Below, piece by piece: positions 9,425 to 20,181 of a stretch of 64,000 bases of DNA; position 1 is the stretch's first letter, and every line of letters begins with the position of its first letter. This DNA is from Parapristionchus giblindavisi (lineage: Eukaryota > Nematoda > Chromadorea > Rhabditida > Diplogasteridae). The DNA is taken from NCBI GenBank assembly GCA_943737045.1, contig CALSFV010000002.1, positions 1,488,001 to 1,552,000 on the forward strand, given 5' to 3'. The notes under the pieces were generated by a model. That model was not told the origin of the DNA and did not search any database. It saw only the letters and a program-made list of their open reading frames with translations. The position numbers and the translations under genes are program-made.

Positions 9425-11456
9425 TGAATACCCGATTTACTGAACAAGCGCTTTATAGCATGGCAAAGATCAATTAGTCACCCTTCCACTGAAAGTAGAC
9501 ATACTTTTGAGAATCTAAATAAGAAATTCCGAAAGGAGCTTATTCGTCATCACAAGATCATAGAAAAAAGAATTATTGATAGTGAGGATAATAATAAGTT
9601 CTTTACTTATATGAAACGTTGTACAAGTAATCAAAAAGGTATTGACGGCCTTAAGGATGCAAATGGAACTTCCGTCCTAAACGACACTGAAAAAGCAAAT
9701 CTACTTGCTAAAACCTTTGTCGGTGTCTTTACTACTGACAACGGTATCACTCCAACTCCTACCCCTCTTTCACACACTGGAAATTTTGAGGAGCCTATCT
9801 TTCTAAGACATGAAATCTGTGAATTTATAAATAAATGGAAAAAGTCCTCCTGTAAAACCCCAGAAAATATTGACTTATATTTTATCAAACAAATATCAAT
9901 CCCCATTTCCGAACCTCTAGAGATAATCTTTAGAACATCTTTCGAAACTGGCGTCATTCCCTCTCAGTGGAAGCACTCAATTGTTACACCTGTCAAGAAA
10001 TCCCCTCCTTTCTCTGACCCATTAAATTATAGACCAATTTCTATCACTTCATTCTTCTGTAGAGTCTTTGAACGCATTTTAAGTAAGCCTATTATTGCAC
10101 ATTGCGAATCATTAGAAATTTTCCCCGACGAACAATATGGTTTTAGAAAACATAGATCCCGTGAACTCCAAATGCTTGAGGTCCTTGAACACTGGTCTGT
10201 TTCACTTAGTAACGGTCAGCCTGTTGATGTAGTCTATTTTGACTTCGCAAAAGCCTTTGATAGAGTATCACATCCTAAACTCTTAGCCAAACTAAATACA
10301 ATAGGCTTATCCCACAAAACTACAAACTGGATTACTAGCTACCTTTCTCAAAGAACCTTTCAAGTTAGAGTAAATAATAAACTATCAGAGTCCTACTCTG
10401 TATCCAGTGGAGTACCTCAGGGCTCTGTGCTTGGACCCTTACTTTTCCTTATTTTTACATCCGAGTTACCTTCGTTAGTCCAAAGAGATGGAGTGCTAGC
10501 GCGTCTATATGCAGACGACATAAAGATATATAAATCATTCAGTAGTAATGAAACGTCCCAACCGCTTCAAGCGGCCGTTGACACTATAGTTCAATGGGCT
10601 GCTGATTGGCAATTACCCCTTGCATCACATAAATGCAATTCCCTGCATCTAGGTAGGGCTAATCCTAAAAGAATCTATACTATAAATAATGTAAATTTAG
10701 ATCAAAAAGATGCCATCAAAGATCTTGGCTTCATTATTCAAAGAAGCCTGACATTTTCCGAACATTCTAGATCAATCTCGATCAAAGCAAAGTCGGCTTG
10801 TCATATAATTATGCGAGCTCTTCGAACTAATAACCCCAAAATTCTCCTTAAAACATATTCAATCTACATCAGGCCCATTCTAGAAAGCGCTTCTACGGTG
10901 TTCAATCCTTATCAGAAAAAGGATATAAAAGTCCTTGAACAGGTACAGAATTATTTCACAAGAAGGTTGTTCGCCCGTTGTTTCAAATCAACATGGGAAA
11001 ATATGCCGCAGGCAAATGTTCGCAACGAAAAACTTGATCTAGAAACCCTCGAACACCGTAGATCTATCATAGACATTAAAACTTCTATTAAACTACTTAG
11101 AGGCAAATTTAGGATTTCAAATAAGAAAAATCACTATTTCAAAACATATATTACAAGAAATGGGTTGAACTTCTCCAATTCAGGGTCCCGTTTCCAATAC
11201 AGGCACAATAGCTTCTTTTTGCGAGCGGCCCGTTTGCTTACAAAACCCGAAAATAGAATCTCCTTTGATGTAGGAGCCTGATCTGCATGTCCTGTTCTTA
11301 TCTGTCCATCACTTACATGTTCTCTTTCCCCCTTTTGATATCCTCAACTAGGCTCAGTCCATTATCACAATTTCATTCCATTCATTACTACTCTTCATTT
11401 CTTTGTTTCACATCATTTGTTCGCTAAATGTGAATAAATATATATATATATATATA
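9425..11456 (+). mobile_element. CR1/Jockey-like LINE insertion
   Basis: Covers the RT frame plus about 150 bp of pyrimidine-rich 3' sequence ending in GTGAATAAATATATAT, a simple (TA)n tail at about 11434-11456. The left edge is set by the start of the open frame, not by a recognised target duplication. The tail directly abuts the truncated RTE element. Confidence 0.8.
9428..11281 (+). CDS. LINE reverse transcriptase, 5'-truncated (CR1/Jockey-like)
   Basis: An open frame with no stop from 9428 to the TGA at 11279; the first methionine is at 9611. It encodes the reverse transcriptase of a non-LTR retrotransposon. Visible RT motifs in order: LNYRPISITSFF, then FDFAKAFDRVSH (first catalytic Asp), then SSGVPQGSVLGPLLF, then YADDIKIYK (catalytic DD, about 10508-10519), then the thumb region with LHLGRAN and KDLGFII. 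The usual C-terminal end (HRRS, NSFFLRAARL) is present. The endonuclease domain normally upstream is missing, so this is a 5'-truncated copy, as expected of target-primed insertion. The frame is intact, which suggests a fairly young insertion. It lies in the sense orientation in the TMEM131-like intron. Confidence 0.9.
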   Translation: MPDLLNKRFIAWQRSISHPSTESRHTFENLNKKFRKELIRHHKIIEKRIIDSEDNNKFFTYMKRCTSNQKGIDGLKDANGTSVLNDTEKANLLAKTFVGVFTTDNGITPTPTPLSHTGNFEEPIFLRHEICEFINKWKKSSCKTPENIDLYFIKQISIPISEPLEIIFRTSFETGVIPSQWKHSIVTPVKKSPPFSDPLNYRPISITSFFCRVFERILSKPIIAHCESLEIFPDEQYGFRKHRSRELQMLEVLEHWSVSLSNGQPVDVVYFDFAKAFDRVSHPKLLAKLNTIGLSHKTTNWITSYLSQRTFQVRVNNKLSESYSVSSGVPQGSVLGPLLFLIFTSELPSLVQRDGVLARLYADDIKIYKSFSSNETSQPLQAAVDTIVQWAADWQLPLASHKCNSLHLGRANPKRIYTINNVNLDQKDAIKDLGFIIQRSLTFSEHSRSISIKAKSACHIIMRALRTNNPKILLKTYSIYIRPILESASTVFNPYQKKDIKVLEQVQNYFTRRLFARCFKSTWENMPQANVRNEKLDLETLEHRRSIIDIKTSIKLLRGKFRISNKKNHYFKTYITRNGLNFSNSGSRFQYRHNSFFLRAARLLTKPENRISFDVGA

Positions 11457-13123
11457 TGTCCTCGTCGGAAACCGGTCTGGGTGGATGACTCTGTCTCTTC
11501 AAGCACAACCTCGAGCCTTTTCAGAATCACCTTGGTCATGGTCTTGAGAGTTACGGTAAGAAGGGAGATAGGGCGGAAATTTCCGATATTGGTGGGATCT
11601 CCTTTTTTGTGCAGCAACGAGACAACGGCTTCCGTCAGGTCTTTGGGAACGTCTTCTCCGGCTACCAGATGATTGAGTAGATCAGCGATAACGGGTGCGA
11701 GATGGTACCTCGAATGGTGAAGCATATCAGGAAGAATGCCGTCCGATCCAGGAGAGTGACCACATTTGAGATGATACATCGCCTCACTGATTTCATCAGG
11801 AAGGAAGGGAGGGAGGGGATCGAGTGGTCGAGGAGGAGCTGAGAGTGGAAGCTGAACTCGAGGGCTGTACAGGTCCTCATAGAAGTGCTGAACGGCTGTC
11901 TGGGTTGCAGCTTGTGAGAGTGCTCCTGTGACAGGATCAGGAACAAGAAGGCGCTTCTTCGAGGATTGCAGATTCAGCATAGTCTTCACGATACTCCGTC
12001 CCATAGTGGCGGCATGACGTGCTTGTGCTTCCTTCCGCTTTCTGATGTCATTGATGAGGTTCGTCCGCGCAGCTTTGCAAGCCACAGAATATGCAACGGC
12101 ACCTTGGGGGTTCGACTGCAGAGTATGTCGCATCGCTAGCAGATTCCTTGTTCCATTCGAGATCCAGGTCGGAATTTGGCGCTTTCTCCAACAGTTTACA
12201 GCAGCGGTTTCCACGAAGGCCTTGATGGTATTGTAGGCATCGGCGGCCGAGCTGTGGCGTCCAAGTGGCAGCGTCGCGAGGAGATTCGAGTTGGCATTAA
12301 ATGCGGCCCGATCGAAGTCTAATCTCTTTATGGATCTCTTATGTCTAACCTTGCCGGGAAGGGAAAGGCACATTCTGATCAGGCGGTGGTCCGAGACGAA
12401 TTCAAACCTTCCAACGACACCACAATTGACCACTCTCGCAGTGATTGGTGCAGCAACGAAGTCAATTTGGTGGAAAGTTGAGCCGTTTGGTGACCTCCAA
12501 GTCCAGGTCCTCCCATGTCTTCTCTTGGGGAATGTGTTGAGTATTCGCAATCTGTTCCTCATGCAGAGTTCGGTGAAGGTCCGTCCACGTGAGTTTGGGA
12601 TCACGGAGGCGAAGTTGCCAACACATATTTCGTTGCCGGGTTCTCTTGCCACTCGACAATTGAAATCTCCGACCAGAACTGGTATGTGGCCTCTCGGGGC
12701 ACTCCGCAGGGCGCATTCCACTTGGTCCATGAAGTTGTTGTAGACGTTGTCGTCGAATGAAGACGTTGGGGCATACGCGCAAACCACGAAGAGCCGTTGG
12801 TCAGGAAGTAGTAGAGTGGCCAGACGAGGGGAGATACCGTGGAACACTGCTCCTCGTGCGAGATAGGGACGGAGGAGAAAGGCCACACCATGGCACGCAG
12901 TGGAGCCGCCAGAGTGATATACTACAGTACCTGAGGATATAAGATTGAAAGAGGCACAACCCACAATCCTCGCTTCCTGCACCACAATCACGTCCCATTT
13001 GATCTTGTTGAGGGCGAGCTCCATTTCGGTCTGCTTGTCCTTTGGCGCGAGCGTCCTGGCGTTGATGGTGCCGATGTTGAAGAGTCGACCCATCGATGGT
13101 GGCATACAACTCCCGCGTGCCAA
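11457..13123 (-). pseudogene. RTE-like LINE polyprotein, 3'-truncated
   Basis: Minus-strand frame starting at the ATG at 13123. It begins with an APE-type endonuclease: IGTINARTL near the start, VVQEARI (catalytic Glu), VLVGDFNCR, then the C-terminal SDHRLIRM motif. After a linker comes the first part of a reverse transcriptase (LLHKKGDPTNIGNFRPISLL, then QTGFRRG). It stops there at about 11459, where the (TA)n tail of the neighbouring LINE begins, so the catalytic YADD half is gone. The layout fits the RTE clade. Losing the 3' part is unusual, since LINE copies normally lose the 5' part; a later insertion or deletion is implied. Not functional as it stands. Confidence 0.85.
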
Positions 13124-13205
13124 CGCTTCTGGGAGAGGGAACTAGGCGGAGGGAATCGGAGACAGCAGGACGAAAATCGCAACCGGCCGCTCGCCACTCA
13201 CTTTA
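13124..13205 (-). mobile_element. 5' leader of the RTE-like element (approximate)
   Basis: Sequence upstream of the RTE start codon without the composition of the flanking DNA. The exact boundary is not visible; I place it where the MITE-rich flank begins near 13205. Confidence 0.3.
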
Positions 13206-13357
13206 GAACCCAGAATCTATGCATACCCCCGACTTTTCAAACGTGGTTTTTTATTTCAAACAAAATTGCGCGAGAGTACCTGAAAAATAGTGAAATTCAA
13301 TAGCGTCAACTAATGGAAAAATTTTGCATGTGGGTACTTACAAAAAATTTATTGCCC

Positions 13358-13511
13358 TTCATACATTTTCATACCCGCACAATGTGAGGATCGAGCCACT
13401 ATATAATCTTATTTTTATGCAAAAAAACTATCAATTTAAGCGAAAAATAACACTTCTTCTAAATCGACCCACTATATAAAAAATCCAGTGAAGGCGCCGA
13501 AAATGTATGTG
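13358..13511. mobile_element. Family A MITE
   Basis: Ends TTCATACATTTTCATACCC and GGCGCCGAAAATGTATG. Internal CCACTATATA blocks mark the family. Confidence 0.75.
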
Positions 13512-13960
13512 TATAATAATACATAATTATGTATAATAATAATAATAGCATTAAGAATTTAACTAAACACTTGGGGATAATCATATCTAATCATTGTCTT
13601 CTTTCCATTCAACCGGTTGATTGCGCGCTTCATAGGTTTGTTATGATTGCCAATTGAAGCGTGTTTGTCGATCCTAGAACCTTTTTGAGATTTTGGCTCA
13701 CAATACAGTCAAGCTTGGTACTTTGTAACATACTTTCCGACCAATGATTGCATGATCACGCTGAATGAGAGTATGCGAAATAGTGTGTGAAATGAAGATA
13801 CAAATAGATCCATATACTATGATACTTGTAGATAAAATGTTGTATCATGGCCAGATTGGATCAGCGCCTGTGATCTGGGAGGGGGGGGGGGGTTGCAAAG
13901 ATCATGTCTCCATAATTATGCCGCACACTGTAGAACCATTCATTCAATATTCAATCTTAT

Positions 13961-14067
13961 GCGGTGTTACATTTTCAAATCGTGCGCACTCCGTAACCTC
14001 CGCCGTAACGACGGAGACTTTACGGCGGAGGTTACGGCGTGCGCGCATTTTTAAAATGTAACACCGC
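13961..14067. mobile_element. Near-perfect 107-bp hairpin (GCGGTGTTACATTTT family)
   Basis: Starts GCGGTGTTACATTTT and ends AAAATGTAACACCGC; the arms carry GTGCGCAC and GGCGGAGGTTACGG and pair almost throughout around 14014. Relatives are at 16124-16209 and 18378-18468, with a half copy near 1850. Confidence 0.85.
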
Positions 14068-14270
14068 ATTATTATTATCGATACCGTCTCGAATTTTTAT
14101 ATTACTATTATGGCGTTGGTAAATAAATTATTTATTTAATTATTTTTAATTAATTAGTAATATATTACATTTTCCAGAGAGACACGGAGATCGGAGATTC
14201 CGGTGACCATGTTGAGGAAGGGAATGGAGAGGCAGTTGGGAATGAATAAATAGGTGAGAGATAATTAACA

Positions 14271-14571
14271 TCATACATTTTCATAGCCTCACAGCGTTAG
14301 GATCGACCATAGGTCGACAATAGCTAGGTTATCGTTTTCATAATGCGGCCAGGTTTTTCGATTTTTGGGAAATTGTGGCTCAAAATGCAGTCAGGCTTGG
14401 GTACTTTGTAACATACTTTTCGTCCTATGTGATCGACCCACTATATATGGCTCATTTTCCGGATCTACCGGATTTATAAGGGTCATTTGTATGTGAAACA
14501 TATTTCGAAATCGACCTACTATATAAAACAATCCGGTCAGGGCGCCGAAAATGTATGATTAACATAATATT
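14271..14571. mobile_element. Family A MITE split by a family B MITE
   Basis: Family A termini at 14271 (CATACATTTTCATAGCC) and 14571 (CGCCGAAAATGTATG) enclose a family B element at about 14306-14432 (CATAGGTCGACAATAG to TTTTCGTCCTATG). Family B therefore inserted into an existing family A copy. Confidence 0.75.
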
Positions 14572-14734
14572 TTTGAAAATATTGATTTTATTTCGCGAAA
14601 ATACGGTCTCCGTATTTGATTTCCAGCAGGCATTGAAATTCGCAATGTAAATAATCAATGAAATCCATGGCGAAATTACAAAAAAACTATGCCCATTGTC
14701 GGCAAGATGAGATCAGTGGGGGGGGGGGGGGAAT

Positions 14735-15275
14735 ATTTTTATTCTTATTCTTATTCTTATTCTTTATTCCATCATAATATGCATAACAAGAAAAATAAGG
14801 ACATAAAGGGAGTGATGGATGTCCGTCGCTAATGTAGCGATTTCGGTGAGGGTTCTTGAGTACAGTGGCAGTTTGGGAGCTATGGGCGAATCTTAGAAGA
14901 AGGTATAATTATATCTGGGGAGATCTTAACTAGCCTTGCACGGAAAGGGGATGGTGGGGATTTAACTAATTCGATGGGTAAAGAGTTCCATATATCTATT
15001 GCTCTAGATAGCTATTGTCTATTCTTTATCATGGACAATAGCTTTTACTCAAGTGTAATAGAATGTTTGGAATGCAATTATAGAATAGGAAGCGGGGAGG
15101 ATAGATCATATCTATAGAATCTGTCAATGAAAAAGCTAAGAAAATCTGTGAAGACAGAGTCACCCATCAACCCCCTACCCTCCCACTTGGCCACCCGGCA
15201 GTTCTGTGTCTCAGCACGGTCATATAACATTGCTTGGTGATACAACATTGATATAGAAAGAAAACGCCCCTGATC
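14735..15275 (-). mobile_element. LINE 3' fragment (minus strand)
   Basis: Read on the minus strand, about 14890-15005 encodes IWNSLPIELVKSPPSPFRARL-like sequence (the WN-x-LP motif near the C-terminus of CR1/Jockey RT proteins), ending in a stop. It is followed by a 3' UTR with GCGACGGACATCCATCAC and the tail GATGGAATAAAGAATAAG with AATAAG repeats. The upstream part (15060-15275) has stops. A dead 3' end. Confidence 0.65.
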
Positions 15276-15285
15276 TAACACATAT

Positions 15286-15466
15286 GTACATTTTCGTACC
15301 CTCGTAATGCGGGGATTGGCCCATTATATATGGCTCATTTTCGGGTCACTTGATGGGGAAACGAAGCTAACAACGACGATTTTTAAGCGCAAAAATAACG
15401 AATTTTATAAATCGACCCGCTATATTAAAACAATGGCGAGGGCACATAAAATTTATGATCTAACGT
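15286..15466. mobile_element. Family A MITE
   Basis: Left end TACATTTTCGTACCCTCG, right end GGCGAGGGCACATAAAATTTATG, with internal TATATATGGCTCATTTTC. It stops about 17 bp before the acceptor of exon 15483-15572. Confidence 0.7.
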
Positions 15467-15606
15467 CATTATCATAATTCAGATTCACACTCTCTGCCAT
15501 CCTGCAGCCGCACATGAAGCTGCGATTCCTGTCCAATGATCTCACCCTACGATCCTTCCTGCTCATCATACGGTAGGTTTATCGATCGATCGATTGGTGG
15601 ATTACA

Positions 15607-15718
15607 TGGGTCGAAAAGTACGTTGCAAACTATGCGAAGCTTGACCGCATTTTGGAATTTTTTTTTGTGAAAACCAGACCGCATTTTGCAAATCTACAAC
15701 GTAGTTATTCGACCTATG
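15607..15718. mobile_element. Family B MITE
   Basis: From CATGGGTCGAAAAGTACGTT to ATTCGACCTATG, with flanking GTGGATTA/ATGGATTA (7 of 8 matching). Two internal copies of GACCGCATTTTG face outward. Confidence 0.7.
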
Positions 15719-16123
15719 ATGGATTACCGTATCTGATGTAGTATAACACCGTCACTGTACCGTAGTTAGTTTTTTTGGATGGATTAGTGATTTTCATTGG
15801 TTAGCAATCGATATGGCCAGTCTTTCACAATTATTGATTGTGTTAATTAATCGATTATCTGTAGGAGATCATCGTCAAAGCACAGTGAGACCTCGAATAG
15901 TCTGGGGACGTGAAGGGAGGAGGAGGAGTCGGGGATGGAGTGGCAGTGGTGAATGAAAGATGAAGAGATGAGGAAGAGGAGGAGGATGTGGGAGGTCAAG
16001 AGGAGATGGAGAGTAAGCTGAAGAATGGTAAGAGATATTTTCATACTATGGTATTTTAGTGAACTTGACGTGTAGTTCTATTTTCATTTGTAGTGGGTAG
16101 ACTGTAGGCTAAATAAATGTAAA

Positions 16124-16209
16124 GTGGTGTTACATTTTTCTTAACGTAACCCCCTCCGCCGCGTCTCCGTCGTTACGGCGTGCGCACGTTTTGAAAAATG
16201 TAACACCAC
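16124..16209. mobile_element. GTGTTACATTTTT hairpin element, copy 2
   Basis: Starts GTGGTGTTACATTTTTC and ends GAAAAATGTAACACCAC. Shorter and less symmetric than the copy at 13961. Confidence 0.75.
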
Positions 16210-16910
16210 CTAAACATAAAGTTTGGCTCAGACTTGAGGTACATTGGCGCTTTCCTTGTAGCATACTTGAAGTCAACTTCAAGCAAAAATGTCGTTGCAG
16301 ACTTGAAATTTAGAGAGCGATTTGTTTTGCCTATATGTAGAACGGAACACTTTTTTTCTGTGCTACCGAGAGCTGCCAGCTTTCGCAGTATTCTAGCACA
16401 GAATTTATCCCCTGGGAAAATCATTTGCGAAAGTTCAGAAAAGTTTGAGAAAGACATATTAATCGATATTATTCCATTTACAGTACCCACGAGGAAGAGG
16501 CGTGACATTAAAATTGCTGATTGCTCTGTTTGATGTTGATTCATAAATTATTGAAAAAAATTAAATTTAGATGAAAATTGTGTGAAGATGAATTCATTAT
16601 ATATCAGTGATTGCCTTAGTTTTCGCAATTTCATTAACTAATGCGACAAGAAAGTTGCTGGTTGTTATCTTTGCAACCCATCTCATGCTAAACCTGTTTC
16701 AGCGCTCCAATGGAGTCCACCGCCCTCGTCAGCAGCCGCAGTCCGACGTGCAGCCCGTGCAGCAACTCCGGCCCGTCCTCAGTCCTCGCCATCTGCAGCC
16801 CACCACTGACACCTATGAGTACGATCATCTCCATCTGATGCCATCACCCATGCCCTCGGTACGATCCATTGGATCGTCATCTATTGCTTCCAGCAAACGA
16901 TCGGTAAGGG

Positions 16911-17712
16911 ATACTGTAGATTGATCTTTGATCTTTTGAATTAGTCTATCCAAGACATACTGTAGACGGGATGCGATAGGATACTGTAGATTGATCTTTG
17001 ATCTTTTGAATTAGTCTATCCAAGACCTACTGTAGACAGACGGGATGTGATAGGATACTGTAGATTGATCTTTGATCTTTTGAATTAGTCTATCCAAGAC
17101 ATACTGTAGACAGACGGGATGTGATAGGATACTGTAGATTGATCTTTGATCTTTTGAATTAGTCTATCCAAGACCTACTGTAGACAGACGGGATGTGATA
17201 GGATACTGTAGATTGATCTTTGATCTTTTGAATTAGTCTATCCAAGACATACTGTAGACAGACGGGATGTGATAGGATACTGTAGATTGATCTTTGATCT
17301 TTTGAATTAGTCTATCCAATACATACTGTAGACGTGATGTGATAGGATACTGTACATTGATCTTTTGAATTAGTCTATCCAAGACATACTATTGACGGGA
17401 TGTGATAGGATACTGTACATTGATCTTTGATCTTTTGAATTGGTCTATCCAAAACATACTGTAGACGGGATGTGATAGGATACTGTAGATGATCTTTGAA
17501 CTTTTGAATTAGTCTATCCAAGACATACTATTGACGGGATGTGATAGGATACTGTACATTGATCTTTGATCTTTTGAATTGGTCTATCCAAAACATACTG
17601 TAGACGGGATGTGATAGGATACTGTAGATGATCTTTGAACTTTTGAATTAGTCTATCCAAGACATACTATTGACGGTATGTGATAGGATACTGTACATTG
17701 ATCTTTGATCTT
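16911..17712. repeat. Satellite of about 12 units, 57-74 bp each
   Basis: Units contain GGATACTGTAGATTGATC, a TTTGATCTTTTGAATTAGTC block, CTATCCAAGACATACTG and GACGGGATGTGATA. Early units are 70-74 bp and nearly identical. Later ones are shorter and lose one TTTGATC step or carry ATTGACGG variants. It begins directly after the donor of the last recognised TMEM131-like exon. Confidence 0.9.
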
Positions 17713-18377
17713 CGAACGTGTTTATATTAATTGGTGTTTTGGTAGATGAAAGGAAGTACAGGCTTCAATAATTGATTGATTATTGACTTTATTTGTGAGT
17801 GGTTTTTAACAATTAATGATTGTTATCATTTAGGTGTCTCCTGGAATCTGCGCCGATGGATTCGTCCTACCGATCTTCTCTTCATCCTATTCATTCTTCA
17901 AATCATTCAAATTCATGTATAAAGTGTGCGTATTCGTGTTATATTGTCATGGAAAATGAGTTCATTATTGCGAACTCTTTTCTATTGTTATATGTCATTG
18001 CGAGAGAATGCAATACCGTAAGGCGAATTGATTCGTGAATTGGGAAACGTCGCCCTTTTTTTTCTACTTTGGAATATTTAAAATTAATTCGCCCAATATT
18101 TATTGACCTGTGTAATGCTTGGTTACAGTAACAAATAATCATAGATTAAAAAGTGATTTCACACGACTGACTTAAGACGACGTTTCCTAATCCCTGAAAC
18201 AGATTGCCATGTTGATTCATTGATTGGTAAATTATCAATTATAGAATAACTGAATGACGGACGATTGTGTATCTAATGACGACGAATACTAATGCTGAGT
18301 TCCGGTTGTGGTTCAATGGAAAAAGAGAAGAATGCTCCAAGGAATCGGATTTGCTACGATTGACGGTCAGTCATGAA

Positions 18378-18468
18378 ACTTGGTAGCATTTTCGAAACGG
18401 GCGCACGCCGTAACCCCCTCCACCGCCTCTCCGTCTTTACGGCGTGCGCACGTTTTGAAAAATGTAAC
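18378..18468. mobile_element. TGTTACATTTTT hairpin element, copy 3 (degenerate)
   Basis: Right end CGTTTTGAAAAATGTAACAC is typical. The left end is decayed to TGGTAGCATTTTCGAAAC. Confidence 0.65.
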
Positions 18469-20181
18469 ACATGGATAACTGATACTGTACGATTATGGTA
18501 TTGATTAGTTACGAATGGGATAGGTAATCTAAGACTATTTATTTGATTTATTACCGCAGCTTTGTTATATTGTTCGAGTACCAGCGTATGACTGGATTAT
18601 GTAGTACTCCCAGGCTGATTTATTACTGTAGATGAGGTGATACTGTAGGTATTTTATCGATTTGCTTAAGAGAAAGACTTTGATTGATTACCGTAGCTTT
18701 GTTATATTGTTCGAGTACCAGCGTATGACTAGATTATCTCTTCTCCCAGACATACCAGACAGTAGACGGACTGAATTGGACTTGAATTCTCACTGGCTTA
18801 GCAGTGATCACCCGCAGGACTTTTTGTGCCTTGAAGATCCTTTATCTTTATCATTCGAGCTGATAATTATCTGTATACAGTATACATACGAAACTTCTGA
18901 CAATGAGTGTTTACTGTTCAATTCAAAAACATTTCTATACGCACAACATCTCAATATATATAATTGTCAATATATATATATAATTACTATACATAATTAC
19001 TTTCATTCAGATGGTCCTTCTTCCGGTGAATGTCCACTATTCTTCCTAGCTCTCTCATCGCTGAGCTGTTCTTCGCCGATTCTCACTCACTATTCGTCCG
19101 GAATTGTTTTGCCATATCACCTCATCTGTATTGTTTTTGATGCTTTTTCGCTCACATTTCGTGCTTGATTTAAAGAATTCAAAATGGGGGACATGGGATG
19201 GAATATGGTGTCATTGTTGTACGATGCTAGGACTAGGAGAATACAACTGTGCGAGCAACCGTAATTCGTCGGATCTTTGTTTTGTATTTTTTTGCAAGCT
19301 TTCCCAATTTGGAATGACTCGAAACCGCCGCCCTTCTAACCATCTCTGAAGAGCACAACAACCCACTGCATAACGCCCGTTTATTATAAGCGCTGACAGT
19401 ATTGTTGGTCTGTGCTGGTTTCTGGATGGATATCGAGATGTTTCATTGCATCCGCCTACTGAGTGGATTACTGTGTGCAATCCCTGAGATGTGTGACGTA
19501 GTGTGTCGGTGAGGGGTGACTTTGAAAAATATTCACTATACCGAAAATTCTTTTGAAACAGTTTGAAATACGCTGAAAACTGAATCATGTTGTTTTCATA
19601 CAATTTAAAGTTTTCTATTGGGATTGGTGTATTCGGGAATTTGTGTGCTTGTCCGGTAGGCCTATCAAGTCAAGTCATGTCTGAAGGCGGCACGCGACGT
19701 GTCAAATATGCAGCCGTTCGCTTTATGAACTAAATAAGCAAATGACAATTTTTACGATCACGAATTCAGAGAAACGCGGGAATTTACAAAACGGCAGGTT
19801 TGATTTTGTAAGATTTTTCGAATAAGCTATCCAGAGTCCACCAATAATTGTTGGCACTGCGTCGATCGTAAGGATATGACGATCGTAACCATTAACATAA
19901 TTTATATTTGGTTATTCAGTTCATGAATGCCTCGTTGTATTTGTCATTTTCACAGTGTGTTTCTAGTTATTTTAGGGCAAAAAAAAGCAGTTATCAATTC
20001 ATGATCACTCTCTCAAGCCGAGCGTTAGCCTAATTATAAGACGAGCGCGGGGGGACGGCAAGAAGATCCAACTTTAAACACTTCTAGGGGTTCCATTTTT
20101 GGCCATTCAGACCTAGGCTGATCGGACTTTCGAGCGGACCAACAAAAAAAAATCGGATTGAACGTCCGAGCTGTTACCCAC

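Larger units (their letters stand above)
4852..16903 (+). pseudogene. tmem-131: TMEM131-like gene, apparently disrupted
   Basis: TMEM131 is a multi-Ig-like ER membrane protein that helps collagen secretion. Candidate exons: 4852-4960, 5332-5418, 5704-5751, 6350-6403, 6628-6826, 7400-7535, 8550-8636, 8985-9118, 9316-9387, 15483-15572 and 16703-16903. Recalled human TMEM131 aligns best at 8550-8636 plus 8985 (GRLVAIPSTLNF, then HPGRV and IFNSFDEN, against human GSLTCFPKHVVL, PGKIV, IMNSF), at 9316 (LDCAHDYYCSL) and at 15483 (LLIIR after a QPH). Exons 2-5 join in phase 0. Defects: in-frame TGA at 6392, 7532 and 9063; a frameshift at the 17-bp repeat in 6628-6826; no exons for a conserved segment between 7535 and 8550; two LINEs in the intron after 9387. 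The first two exons and the 16703 exon (Pro/Gln/Ser-rich, like a cytoplasmic tail) are assigned by position only. Family call moderately sure; pseudogene status inferred. Confidence 0.6.

Noticed and set aside
12291..13145. Plus-strand open frames across the RTE element
   Set aside because: They are shadows of the minus-strand endonuclease/RT frame, which has all the family motifs.
15866..16027. Further TMEM131-like exon beginning EIIVKAQ
   Set aside because: Out of phase with the donor at 15572 and followed by several stops of different kinds; too weak to include.
16911..17712. CRISPR-like array of regular repeats
   Set aside because: The units are continuous without unique spacers, differ in length and sit in eukaryotic intron-type sequence. 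It is a satellite.
18662..19168. 168-aa single-exon gene
   Set aside because: It crosses a tandem duplication and AT repeats, and shows no domain or signal. A small part might be an exon but cannot be shown.
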